Part shown: in pieces, positions 31,986-41,864 of the stretch | Numbering within the stretch: the stretch's first letter is position 1 | How the letters are laid out: the number at the start of each line of letters is the position of its first letter | NCBI GenBank assembly: GCA_025765615.1 | Contig: JAIVFJ010000155.1 | Coordinates: 62,001 to 126,000 of the forward strand | Direction of reading: 5' to 3' | Length of the DNA: 64,000 nucleotides | DNA from: Zopfochytrium polystomum | Taxonomy: Eukaryota > Chytridiomycota > Chytridiomycetes > Chytridiales > Chytridiaceae | The notes under the pieces: generated by a model | The model's input: only the letters and a program-made list of their open reading frames with translations | The model's database searches: none | Told to the model about the DNA's origin: nothing | Position numbers and translations under genes: made by a program

Positions 31986-33938
31986 TCAAGCTAACTTGAT
32001 AATACACATGCAGTTCTTCGATGCCAAAGGAGTTTTGCGCTTGACAGCAACATTCTTAATTCCAGCGAAAGAAGCGACCTCTGCATTTGAGTACCGCTGT
32101 CCGGGCGGCTTGATCTTCACAGCGACAAATGCTTTTATCAGATCGATCGCCGCTTTGATCTCGTTAAATAGAAAGTCGCAGAGGTACATAGACTATTGTG
32201 CCAAATCATTGACCCGAGGGTTAAATTGGTAAGACTATACGTCCCTCTCTGCGTGGCCACAAATACCTCACCTTCCAAAAAGCACGCTTAACAGCGCGGT
32301 TCGTCGCGGCAACGTCTTGAAGCTGCTCGAGATGGCATTGTTTGGCTTTCAGCGCTGTGTCGAAATGCGTCATGTCTTTGGTGCTGATTCCTCCCTCCCG
32401 CAAGAGCGACTCTTCGAGGACCGTGTACAAATCAACGTCGACAGTGTCGTATATTGCAGTGCACTGCAGTGCATTTCGCTGCGCACGACTACCGTAAGAA
32501 ATGCGAAAGAAAATTTTTGATGGTTAAAGGTACCATGCAAGCCAGCGTCAGGGCGCGCTTGACGAACAGTGGTAAGCGCCATCGAAGGTTGTTTGTCCTC
32601 AAAACGAGTGAGTCTTTATGGTATTGAGCGTCAGTTTTGGCAACAAACCCGGTACACGTGTCACTCACGTATTCTGTGATCAACATTGACAATTTGCTCG
32701 CTAAACGAGCCTTTAGGCTTGATCAACTTGTGCTCGTGGTAATCGATGATTAGGTGGGGAAACGCCTAGTTCAATGGATCCAGCGAAAATACTCAGCAAT
32801 CCAATGTGCTGGACGATGCGAGATCTCACCCTGCTGAAGCCAATGTTCTTGTTCACCTTCAGTGTGAAAGTCACCACTGGTCAGTAAGTCAACCGATGTT
32901 CGTGGGTGGGGTAAGGGGTACCCACCACTTGCGCATTGACAACGTCATCTAGCGCCACGGACGCCTCGATCCCCGCGACCTTGCGGCTGAGCAGCGGCTT
33001 TGTGATGTGGATGTACCCGTCCGTAACAACCACGAAGCGGTTGTCCGCTGGATATAGTCAGAGAAGAAATGGGAACAAACTCGCCACACAATCCGCCCTC
33101 ACAGCTCCCACTTCAAACACTCCGACGCGCCTGCCTCACCAAACAATCGGCTTCCCTCGTCGCTACAGTCTGACACGTACATCGGCACCCACCCGCAGCC
33201 CATCTCTCCGTGCTGTTGCAGTGCCGACAGCGAGCCTTTCCACTCGTCCCTTTTCACCTGCCCCAGCGGCGACGACGGCGACACCGCGGATCGTCGCCGT
33301 GCAGATTCCGCGAAGCGGACACTGGATCGGCGGCGACCATTTGTGGGAGATGAGGGGGTGTTTGCCAGCCTCACGGCGGCGTGGCCGTTGCGTTGGGACG
33401 GCGACGGAGGCTCGCGACGCGTTGACAAGGACGATCGGCGGGTTGGTGGAACATGTGCGGGCGGCGATGGCGGCGGTGACGGCAGAACGGTGGTGGCACG
33501 GAAGTGGAGGGACTCTTCGCGCTCGTAGATGAGTGGGAGGATGAGGATTTTGATCTGCTCCGGGGCGAGCTGGGCGGACTCGATGAGCATTGGAATCAGG
33601 AGACGATGGAGCAGGGCAGTGCAGCAGCCTTCAGGTTCGTCACGGTGGGAAATTGCAAACCACGAAAATTCGGTGCTCAATTAATGAAAAATCAGACGTT
33701 GTCAGATAATGTAAGGTATTTTTGTCCTGTATGAGGCCAGAGGAATTCTTTGATGTCCCCATTGGGGCGCTTACCCAAGTCTGACCATGGACTCTGTGAA
33801 GCCACCGTACATTTTCTGAGTCAGCAGACGCACTTCTGGTCGGTTGAAGGCTGGAATGCCACCCAAGAATGATCAAGATGACGAGGCTTTCCGGAATGCC
33901 GTTGGCTTTCCATTTTAGAAGCGCTTAGACTGCGTCGG
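31986..33938 (-). CDS. unrecognised multi-exon gene
   Basis: Blocks of coding-like sequence on the minus strand, separated by plausible short introns. About 33910-33710: LVILIIL (possible 1-base shift) GGIPAFNRPEVRLLTQKMYG, GFTESMVRLGKRPNGDIKEF. About 33640-33137: ALLHRLLIPMLIESAQLAPE, QIKILILPLIYEREESLHF, a Pro/Ser/Arg-rich stretch, then MGCGWVPMYVSDCSDEGSRL. From 33047: ADNRFVVVTDGYIHITKPLL, SRKVAGIEASVALDDVVNAQ. About 32893-32840: VTFTLKVNKNIGFSR. About 32775-32692: AFPHLIIDYHEHKLIKPKGS. About 32460-32275: YTVLEESLLREGGISTKDMT. Two junctions splice cleanly, but others conflict or hold stops, so it may be damaged. No family recognised; start and end are approximate. Confidence 0.4.
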
Positions 33939-34399
33939 GTCGGTTAGAGAAAACGGTGTAGCATTGGCCAGATGAAACTGGTGCTGCCTTGGCCGGATAA
34001 TGCTTTCCTGATTATGGCAAGAAAAGCCCCCCGTGGCGGGCCGCCCAAAATGAGGTCACTTGGTTCAAACTGAGTGCATTCGTCGAAGAAACCATGGGAA
34101 AGACTCTGCCAGTGGATTTGCAGTCTCTCTGGCGAAACGCCGCGGAGACAACAATTCTTCCTGTCAGCCGGAGAACTGGCAGCAGCACTGCAGCGGAGGT
34201 AGTTGGTAGGCAAGACAGCCGTCTTGTTTGTTCCGCGACTGCTTTTTTTCCTGTTTGCGTGAATATGCACGTTTAGATCTGCTCGAACGCTGTTCAGCAG
34301 CACTCACCTTGAAGATTGACGATCCCTAGATACCGGACCTCGTCGAGCCCCGCAAACAAACCAACAAGACAAACTAAAAAGACCTCACGCTCAGCAAAG

Positions 34400-34779
34400 A
34401 TGATGGCCAAAAAAATCACCCTTTTCTTCGCCGCTGCCCTCGTCGCGCTCGCTGCGACCTCCACCTCCCCCGCCCAAGCCAATCCCATCGGTTGCATTAA
34501 CTGCATATTTGCTCGGTTCACTCTGTGTACCTTTCTTCGACAAATATGAACAGAAAAACAGACCTCTGCTGCCGCCAACTGAAGCCTAACGGACTTGGCT
34601 GCGAGTGGTTTTCGGCGGGTTCTGCCACAAATGTATATATTTTTTTCTCTTTCCTTAACTTCGCGGACATATTCACTGATTCTGCCTTCCTCTATATCCA
34701 AAAGGAACTTGTTGCATTTCGAGCTGGTAAAGTCAGGCGTGACTTGGAGATCTTCGTTCTTCTTTGCTGTCCCGACTAG
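34400..34779 (+). CDS. small secreted cysteine-rich protein
   Basis: Exon 1 at 34400-34490 is a signal peptide (MMAKKITLFFAAALVALAAT, then STSPAQANPI). A GTTGCA...ACAG intron leads to exon 2 at 34562, which opens with DLCCRQLKPNGLGCEW. The same signal-peptide, phase-1 intron, Asp and CC...NGLGC arrangement occurs in the gene at 35973, which supports the splice. Where exon 2 ends is unclear: it can read through to the stop at 34777, or a GTATAT donor at about 34633 could end it. Likely an extracellular protein of the small secreted cysteine-rich class; no function can be assigned. Confidence 0.55.
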
Positions 34780-35100
34780 TCTCCGGATTCTCATATATAT
34801 CGATGTCTTGCCTTTCTTGCTTTCGTTTCATTTTCTTCATTTGCTTCAATTTTTGACATTTTGCGAATAAGAATCCTTCCAAGAAAGAACATTCATTCGT
34901 CCGTTACAATCAGAGGCTCCGTTGAAGGAGCGTGTAATCAATGGTCGCACAAAGAACAACTGCGTTCACTCGTGGAGGCACTAACGGGCCAGAAATGCAG
35001 ATAAGTGCGTCCCACCGCCTTCCTTTTGCTCAGCTGACCAAACCGATGGCACGCGATGACGGGTCTCATAATAGAGTAGGAATTCCCGGAAATTCCGCAA

Positions 35101-35353
35101 TGTTTGCGGAGGCTCGCGGTCAGCTTTTTCTCTTTTCGACTCGGTCTCCATTCATTTTGGCTGCGACCATCGCTTCCTTTGAGTGAGTGTTCTTTAATGG
35201 CAGTTTGGTTTGAACAGGGCCGACGGTGGAATAGATTGTCGCTGCAAAGCAGTAAAGCAGGAGTACTACTGTAGGAATAGACAATGCGGCCGAGTGTTAA
35301 AGGCGACAAACTCGAAAACCGTTACTCTCTGCAAGCGCAGGCCTACCGGATGA
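35101..35353 (+). other. possible cysteine-rich exon
   Basis: From 35218 the frame reads ADGGIDCRCKAVKQEYYCRN, RQCGRVLKATNSKTVTLCK and stops at 35351-35353, with five Cys in about 40 residues. A 35-nt GTGAGT...ACAG intron would join it in phase to an upstream open frame (SPFILAATIASFE), but that frame is not a good signal peptide. It may be a lone exon of a secreted Cys-rich gene. Confidence 0.3.
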
Positions 35354-35394
35354 CTGTTGCTGGCCAGCTCTTTATTCTCCGTCTTCACGCCCTA

Positions 35395-35577
35395 TGAAGC
35401 GTACCTCTTCGCCCTCACTGCAACCTCCATCTCCTCTGCATGTTATACTTTCAGTCGGAGGGTACCATCGAGCCAAGAATCAATGGAGCCTCGGCTTGCA
35501 TTTACCCTATCGCGTGACAAGGGGGGGATAAATTCGTGCGGGCTTGGCTGTGCATTAAATTTTCCTTGGCCTGGTTG
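35395..35577 (+). pseudogene. decayed copy of the small cysteine-rich gene
   Basis: ATG at 35395 begins sequence resembling the end of the neighbours' signal-peptide exons (TTCGCCCTCACTGCAACCTC). About 120 bp later INSCGLGCALNF recalls the NGLGC motif. Frames do not join and no intact signal peptide survives. Weak but consistent with a third family member. Confidence 0.35.
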
Positions 35578-35972
35578 AAGCAGGACGTCTATCTGGCGAG
35601 TTCTCATTAGGCGGCAACCCGGCCGCGCTGTTTGGGGTCATGCGGGTCAGTGCGCAGCCGAGAAAGACAGCGCCTCTTGTTTTTATGTTACGAGCGAGAC
35701 ACCGCATGGGCGATGCGCCGTTCTTTGTTTCTCTCCGTGAACAAGTTGCCTGTCTGCCCTCTCGCCGCATGTCTCGCGTTCGCCACCAACGACGCTGTAT
35801 CGTTGCTGTCTTATCCCGCATCAACCAGCCGACACACACACACACACACACACAAAAAGAACACAATTCAAAAGAAAAAACTGGAAAAGGCCGAAACTGA
35901 GAGTGTACTTAAAGCAGTCGTTTTTTCTTCCGATTTCTTTTCATCCACAACAAGAAAAGCAAAACCCAAACA

Positions 35973-36405
35973 ATGTCCAAGAAGCTCAACTTCCTCGTCG
36001 CCGCACTGATGGTTGTCCTCACCGCGACAGCCACCACCACCCAGGCGAAACCGGCCGGTAGGTCAATTTTCTTTCTCCAAAGTAGAGGGGAGCACGCGCT
36101 CTCAAACGGCGTTGCTCATCATCTCGTCTTGCGCGAATCACAGACATTTGCTGCTGCGCGCCGAACGACAACGGCCTCGGTTGCAAATACTACTCGGTCA
36201 GGTGCTGCTTCTGGTGAGTTTGTGATTTCGACCTCGTGGCGCGCCGACCGCCTCCGTCTGTGCTCCTGGCGACAGTGCGGCGGCAGCTAGGGGTTTGGCG
36301 CGACCCTCTGAATCCCTCCGTTGGGCAGACACGCATGTTCGGAATGGCGGAAACCCCGTTTCAGGAGGATGCAATGATTGTTGGCGTGGATCCAATCTTT
36401 TGTGA
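35973..36405 (+). CDS. small secreted cysteine-rich protein, second copy
   Basis: Three exons in agreeing phases: 35973-36057, 36144-36213, 36276-36405; 94 residues. Exon 1 is a signal peptide (MSKKLNFLVAALMVVLTATA, TTTQAKPA). Exon 2 carries DICCCAPNDNGLGCKYYSVR and CCF, so six or seven Cys in 22 residues. Exon 3 is less protein-like and its use is uncertain; it ends NGGNPVSGGCNDCWRGSN. Homologous to the gene at 34400 by intron position and the CC...NGLGC motif. Secreted; role unknown, perhaps host or environment interaction. Confidence 0.55.
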
Positions 36406-36623
36406 AAGACTTGCTTTTTGTTTCCTCATTGTTTCTCAAACATTGTGTTCCGTTTTTCAATCACCAATTCCTTTGGCTCAAAGAGTCGTTGAAACAAGAC
36501 TGCGCCAAAGCGCCAAAGCATTCTTTCGTGTGGAAATCGTATTGGGTGATTTTCGGGATTCCCCAGCTGGTAATCAAGAGGCAAATTACAGTATATAAAC
36601 ACATTTCCACGATTTTAAAGAAG

Positions 36624-36695
36624 TCCTCGGTCGTCTAATGGTTAAGATTCCACCCTCTCACGGTGGCGATCGGGGTTCGATTCCCCGCCGGGGAG
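36624..36695 (+). tRNA. tRNA-Glu(CTC)
   Basis: 72 nt: acceptor TCCTCGG/CCGGGGA, anticodon stem-loop CCACC-CTCTCAC-GGTGG with anticodon CTC, and T-arm CGGGGTTCGATTCCCCG. No intron. Confidence 0.95.
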
Positions 36696-36822
36696 TTGCC
36701 AGTACTGCGACATGAGCTTCAGCTAACTTGTTCCAATTTGACTATGATCCCATCTTGTAAATAGGGGAATTTTTTTCAGCCCTCTGGCTGATCATCCCTG
36801 TCCTCGAAATCTCCTAGTATTA

Positions 36823-36998
36823 CTGTGAATTTCATATACCTTGAGTTTTTGAGGCAGCAAAAAAAAGTTTGGTGGAGGGCTAAAAAAAACTTTTGACTGT
36901 TGGAGCAGACCACCTCAAAATTGGGTCGAAAAACTTTTTTTTGTGTCCCCCAAAACTTTTTTTCGGCCCCAAAATCTCAAGGAATATGAAATTCACTG
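36823..36998. mobile_element. Tc1/mariner-like MITE, 176 bp
   Basis: Flanked by TA on both sides (36821-36822 and 36999-37000). Left end CTGTGAATTTCATATACCTT, right end reverse-complemented CAGTGAATTTCATATTCCTT, and the imperfect match continues inward over about 50 bp (GAG-TTTTGRGGC, A-run, GTTTG). CAGTG ends and a TA duplication are the marks of Tc1/mariner-derived miniature elements. It has no coding capacity. Confidence 0.85.
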
Positions 36999-37074
36999 TA
37001 AATGGCGGGCGAAAAACCGTTTACGTCGTCGGACACCGAGGCACTTTTCCTTCACATTATTGAACCCCATCTCG

Positions 37075-39199
37075 TCACATCGTAGAAACGTCGGGCACCC
37101 CTGCTCGCCGCTCTCTCAGAGCCACGACCGCCCCAACTCCGACCACGCTGAAGCCAATCAGCGTTCTAACTCCTGCAGCAAATGCTCCGGTGAACGCCGC
37201 CACGAGCTCCTCCAGTGCCTTATCTGCACCGCCAGGCACCCGTGGCGCCACCGCAGCGTCCGTCAGCGCGGCGCGGAGGGCGACTGCTTGGGTCGGGTCC
37301 GTCACCAGGAGGGACAGGGGCGGCACGGATAGGGCGTATTGAAGTGTTGGCGACGATGTGCGGATCGCAAGGGCGAGGACGTTGTTGATGGTTGTTCCGG
37401 CGACCGCGACGCCTATGGCGCTTCAGCGGCGTCAAAGGGATAGCGCGCGAGCAAAAAAGTGTCAACGCAATATTCTCGCGTCACAGCAAGCCGGTGAGTG
37501 CAACAAAAAATGGTACCAACTCACCCCCCGAGCGAAATGAAAAACTGCGACAGCGCCAGCGCGACGTCGGCATCCTCACCCTCGACGTAGTGCTGCACCG
37601 CAAGCAGACGCAGCTGCGCCCCGAGGCCGTTAGCAAGGCCTGAAAACAGCAGAATGAAAATGCGGAAGGCGAGAGACGAGCTGACTGTGAAAAAGCTGAT
37701 GCCGGTCGTAAAGCCGACCGCGAGGATTGCACCGACGTATAACATGGAGAGAAAGCGACCGGTGGCTTTGAGAACATAGGACGAGCCCACGGTCCCGACG
37801 ACTGTGCCGACGAGGTACGGGGTGGACTGCACGCCGGCGAGCGTGGCAGAGTACCCAAAGTTGACCTGAAAGAAGAGGCTGAACCGTTTTGAGGGTGAGG
37901 TAAATGTCGGTGAATCGATCAGATGGAGGAACATCCAATCGTGCGCTTACGAAAGGTAGGTCAGGGTGCCGTAATACACGGCGCCAACCGCCGTAGCAAG
38001 CGCAAACAGTGCCGAAACGTTTCGGTTCAAGAACAAGGCCGGCGGCGCCATGGGCGCAGAGGCAATGGTCGCCTCGTACCATACGAACAAGGCTGTCGCC
38101 AGCGGCACAATCGCCAAAAGCACGATCGTTTGCGTCGAGTTCCACGCCCAGGACGACCCAGCGAGCTGCAGAGGCGTGAGGAGGGCCAGGATCGCGACGA
38201 AGGCGAGGAGTGCGCCGGCGAGATCGACTTGCCGCAGATTTGCGAGGAGGGTTGGACCAAGTCGGCGATCGCTGCTGACGCATTCTGAACGTATTGCGAG
38301 CATGAGAACGCCGAGTGGGGGTAGCCCCGCGGGGAGGTTGATGTAGAAGCACCATCGCCATAGTCCCTGGTCTGAAAATGCACCGCCCACGAGCGGACCG
38401 AGAACGGCGGAAAGGCCCCAGACGCCGCTCGCAGCTCCAAGGTAGATGCCTGTTCAAAACATCCCTTAATATACTGATGCCTGGGAAATTCAACGATCGT
38501 ACCCTGAAACGAAGGAGTGACGATGTCTGTCAGGATAATAATCACCACCGACAGGATGCACCCAGCACCTATCAAGAAGCGTGAGCTAAATGAAACACCG
38601 TCAGCCAGTCAGCCGGACCATCACTCACCCAGCCCCGCTACGGCCCTTCCCACGATCAGCACCTCCATCGACGGCGCCGCCCCGCAGAGCGCGGATCCGC
38701 CAAGGAACAACACTCCAGCGAGCACGACTGTCGCCCTCCTTCCCGCCGTCACGCTCAGCTTGCCCGCGAGAGCGTTCGCAACGGTCGACGTCACGAGGAA
38801 CACGGAGCCCAGCCACGGCGCAAGGTCCTCGCGTCCCAGATCCTGGACGATCGCGCCGAGGGCGGCGGCGACGATCGTAGCGTCGAGGGCGGCGAGGAAG
38901 ATGACGAGTGTCAGGGAAGCGTAGGTGGTCCAGAAGAGGAAAGGGGAGAGGGGGATGCGTGGGAGCTCGACGGGCGAAGGCGGTGCGGCGGCGGAAGCGG
39001 AAGCGGAAGCGTCTTGTTTGACGGGAGGTGTCGCAGGTTCCAGCAGCTTGGAAGCAGGGTCTTCAGCATCTGGCGCATCTTGCGCCGTTCGGTGGGCAGC
39101 GGCCTTATCGGCAACGAGGAACGGGTTGAAGTCACCCTTCTCCTTGTCTTTCTGGTGGTGGGCATTGGCAGTGGTGCTGCTGCTGCTGCTGGTGCTCAT
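37075..39199 (-). CDS. MFS multidrug transporter, DHA2/14-TM type
   Basis: Five exons, phases agreeing: 39199-38629, 38568-38503, 38449-37951, 37878-37525, 37420-37075; 611 residues. A disordered N-terminus of about 80 residues precedes the first span (TLVIFLAALDATIVAAALG, the LDxTIV motif of DHA2). Then WLGSVFLVTSTVANALAGKL, the antiporter motif C region (SAVLGPLVGGAFSD) and [11 protein letters not shown]. The fourth exon starts LFFQVNFGYSATLAGVQSTP. The loop normally carrying G-x-x-D-R-x-G-R-R is reduced to SVTAGRR. Proton-driven export of drugs or organic metabolites across the plasma or vacuolar membrane. Related to the plus-strand gene at 45853, with shared intron positions. Confidence 0.88.
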
Positions 39200-39634
39200 G
39201 AGGCGAACGAATGATGGGCCACGATTTGTGTCTTCTCCATCTGGATCCCACCCAACACGAGACCACTGGTTTCAGCCCCAACCCGCACCGCACGCAGCAG
39301 TGTCCGAATGGACGGACCGAGCCAACGCGACATCGGGGGCCGGGGCTGCTGCCAGCACACAGCAGAGCAGCAGCAGCAGCAGCAGCAGGCGGTATGTGTC
39401 CGTGCTCATATCAGTCAGTCACTCCCTGCATACCGGCCAATATCGGCCCAATTTCAATCGACTCTCAGACCGCAAACAGTGCCGATGATCCCCAAAGCCG
39501 CCGCGCCTCACGCGGCATCGTGCACGGCAATTTCTTCCTGTAGCACGTTTGGACAAGTCGTCTTTTGGTTGGCTTGTGTTTCATTCTGGAAAAAACTTAT
39601 ATTGATAGAATGATTTTACAGATTACTGATGATT
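39200..39634. other. intergenic, no supported gene
   Basis: Holds a short (CAG)n tract at about 39359-39388 and the transporter promoter. Nothing else seen. Confidence 0.4.
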
Positions 39635-41520
39635 CTATAATAATGTATGCCTAGATATTGTAGAATGAATGTCTGAGGTTATAAAAGTTTCAGCGCCTGG
39701 CTTGATCCTCCGTTGCAGGTCCTTCAAATCGTTCCAGTCAGTTGCTGTGTGGAGGAGATGGTGACAAAAAAAATTACTCAACTGTTGGAAAAACGCAGTC
39801 CCAGAAAGTCGCGGCGAAGTGCCTGGCAAGTCCAAGCACTTGCCACTATTCAGGTTGATCAAACCAGCGGTCGAGCTAAGGACCCACTGCTGGTTCAGCC
39901 CAGCGGTACAATTCCACAACTGAAAGGTCCGAAGTTCGCCGCATGGTGAGTTTCGTAACTCCTCAACATCAGCCCAGACTTCGACTCACCCCGGCTTTGG
40001 CACCGCTGAGAACGCTGTTGGAAAAGACGTCCACGCAAGCCGAACCGCCAGCGCTTTGAAGCGTAAAGTACGATCCGACCTGCTTCAGCGTCCATTTCTG
40101 GGTGCTGCTGCCTGTGCACTTGTTTGCCATGAGCATACCACCAAGGCCGTTGGCAGAGTCGACGCAAAGACCGTCGGTGGTTTGAACAGTCCCGACAAAG
40201 CCGTAAGGCTGTTTGACTGAGCCCGCAACGGGACCGACCGGGCTGATGGCTTGGTTCCGGCCACCGTTGCATTTCCTGCGGTTTGGAGCCAGACACTATC
40301 AGAAACTGAACAATGGATTGAAACCGAATACTACCATTGACCGACTGCCGTTCCCGACGGATGCACGATACCCGCAACGGGGAGCTCCACGCAGAGACCG
40401 CTGTGGTACGCAACGAAGGAGCCTTTGTCGTTCTGCATGAACTGCTGGTTCGGGTTTCCGGTACAAGACCAAATCTAGATTTTTCGCGGTGATGATGAGT
40501 GCGTCGCTCACTGCAAGAAATTCAAGTACTTGCCCCGATCGCCGAACCGTTCTGCTTGCTCATACCAAACACATCCATGCACAGATTCGTTCCCGTCACC
40601 TGTGCGATAAACCCAGCCCCCTTTGGCTTAAGCGTCCACGACTGCGACACGGTTCCCTTGTTGCACGTGTTCGCCTTCAGCGTGCCGCCCAGCCCCGCCG
40701 CCGAATCAAGGCAGAGCTGCTCAGCCGTCCTGAGCTGCCCAACGAAATTGCTTCCGGCTGTCACTGGCTGCGGCCAGGCGAAACCGGACTCTTTCGTGCA
40801 GTCGATGGGGAAGGGCGTGTCGCTGCTGGTTGCGGTGCCAAAGTCTTGCGTCCAAAAGCCGTTCATGAATCCGGAGCCGAGGAGCTTTGCTCGCGTATCG
40901 CGAAGGTTTTGCTCATGTTCTGGTGAGGCGATCCATGCCTAAATTTTCATGCGAGTGGCAAGTTGAGGATGGCTCTTCAAAGTAAGATCACTTCTTACGC
41001 ACGTCCATGATGATTGACTCATTGTAGCACCACATAGCAACATCTGGCGAGAAAAGAAACCTGCTGATCAGCGAGTCAATTTGGGATCCTCCACGCTTTA
41101 CGGTACTTTCTGCCAAGAACGACCAGAACGGAAAGTATGACGCGACGCGGGTTCCCCAGAACGTGCCGTCCGTCGAGTCGTGCATCATCACATTCTTCGC
41201 AGACATATCCTCAGAGTGCGCTTGTGCTGCTGCAACTAGTCTTCTGTCGAGCTTAACGTCGATGTCACAATCGTTTCCACGCGGAGTATGATTACTGCAG
41301 GACACGTACCGTAAGCGGCGGAGATCCAACAGACTGTCTATACTTGTTGACCTGCGATCGATCTAGGCTCAGCATGCTATTAATTTAAGTATGGCACTTT
41401 TACCTGCACCAGCATGGAGCACGGCGTTGTCACCAATTGTGCTGACACCAAATTGGGAGCAAAGATCGTGGACCATAACGCGGCGAGGAGACTTGATCGT
41501 AGGCGCGCAATAAGGAGCAT
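39635..41520 (-). CDS. secreted CAP-domain protein with ricin-B-fold lectin repeats
   Basis: Exons by eye: 41520-41404, 41351-41310, 41251-41003, 40938-40530, 40474-40335, 40275-39990, 39919 to the end. Exon 1 is a signal peptide (SLLAALWSTIFAPNLVSAQ). The CAP/SCP domain reads VNKYRQSVGSPPLTLDRRLV, AAAQAHSEDMSAKN, then AWIASPEHEQNLRDTRAKLL and FMNGFWTQDFGTA. About three lectin-type beta-trefoil units follow, each with a QLCLDS/NLCMDV/GLCVDS Cys-Leu/Met/Val-Asp strand and a QxW-like ending (QSWTL, NQQF, QKWTL, NQQWVL). The architecture suggests a carbohydrate-binding extracellular protein; it is not a ricin-type toxin, as no A-chain-like domain is present. The junction 40530/40474 is off phase by one, and the 3' end is uncertain (39635, or 39738 with one more intron). 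Confidence 0.75.
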
Positions 41521-41864
41521 GGTGATCCTGGCGTGTGAGGCCGTTTCGCGGTCCCGTCCTTTGAGAGTATGCTGTAGTCGCCTTACAGTTTCGTGAAGGG
41601 AGGATCGTTGAGGTTGTCACGCTCTTAGTAGTTTGTCAAGAATTTAACCGACATAGAGGTCAGCGAAGTAATGCGGGGTGAAGACTAGCCCTGGGATGTC
41701 CAAATACGCATTCCGTCGTGGCATGAGGCGTCCACAACGAGTCGTCGTCGCCAAACTAATCAGTGGTTGGGGTTTCAGGCATGTGTGACCTAACAAGGAA
41801 GATAAGATAGACATTTTCGACCTCCGAAAACGCGCCACCAACCGTCCGTCGTCCACTCTTCGTG

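Noticed and set aside
39635..40938. Ricin-like toxin
   Set aside because: Only the lectin-type beta-trefoil repeats are present, next to a CAP domain; there is no ribosome-inactivating domain.
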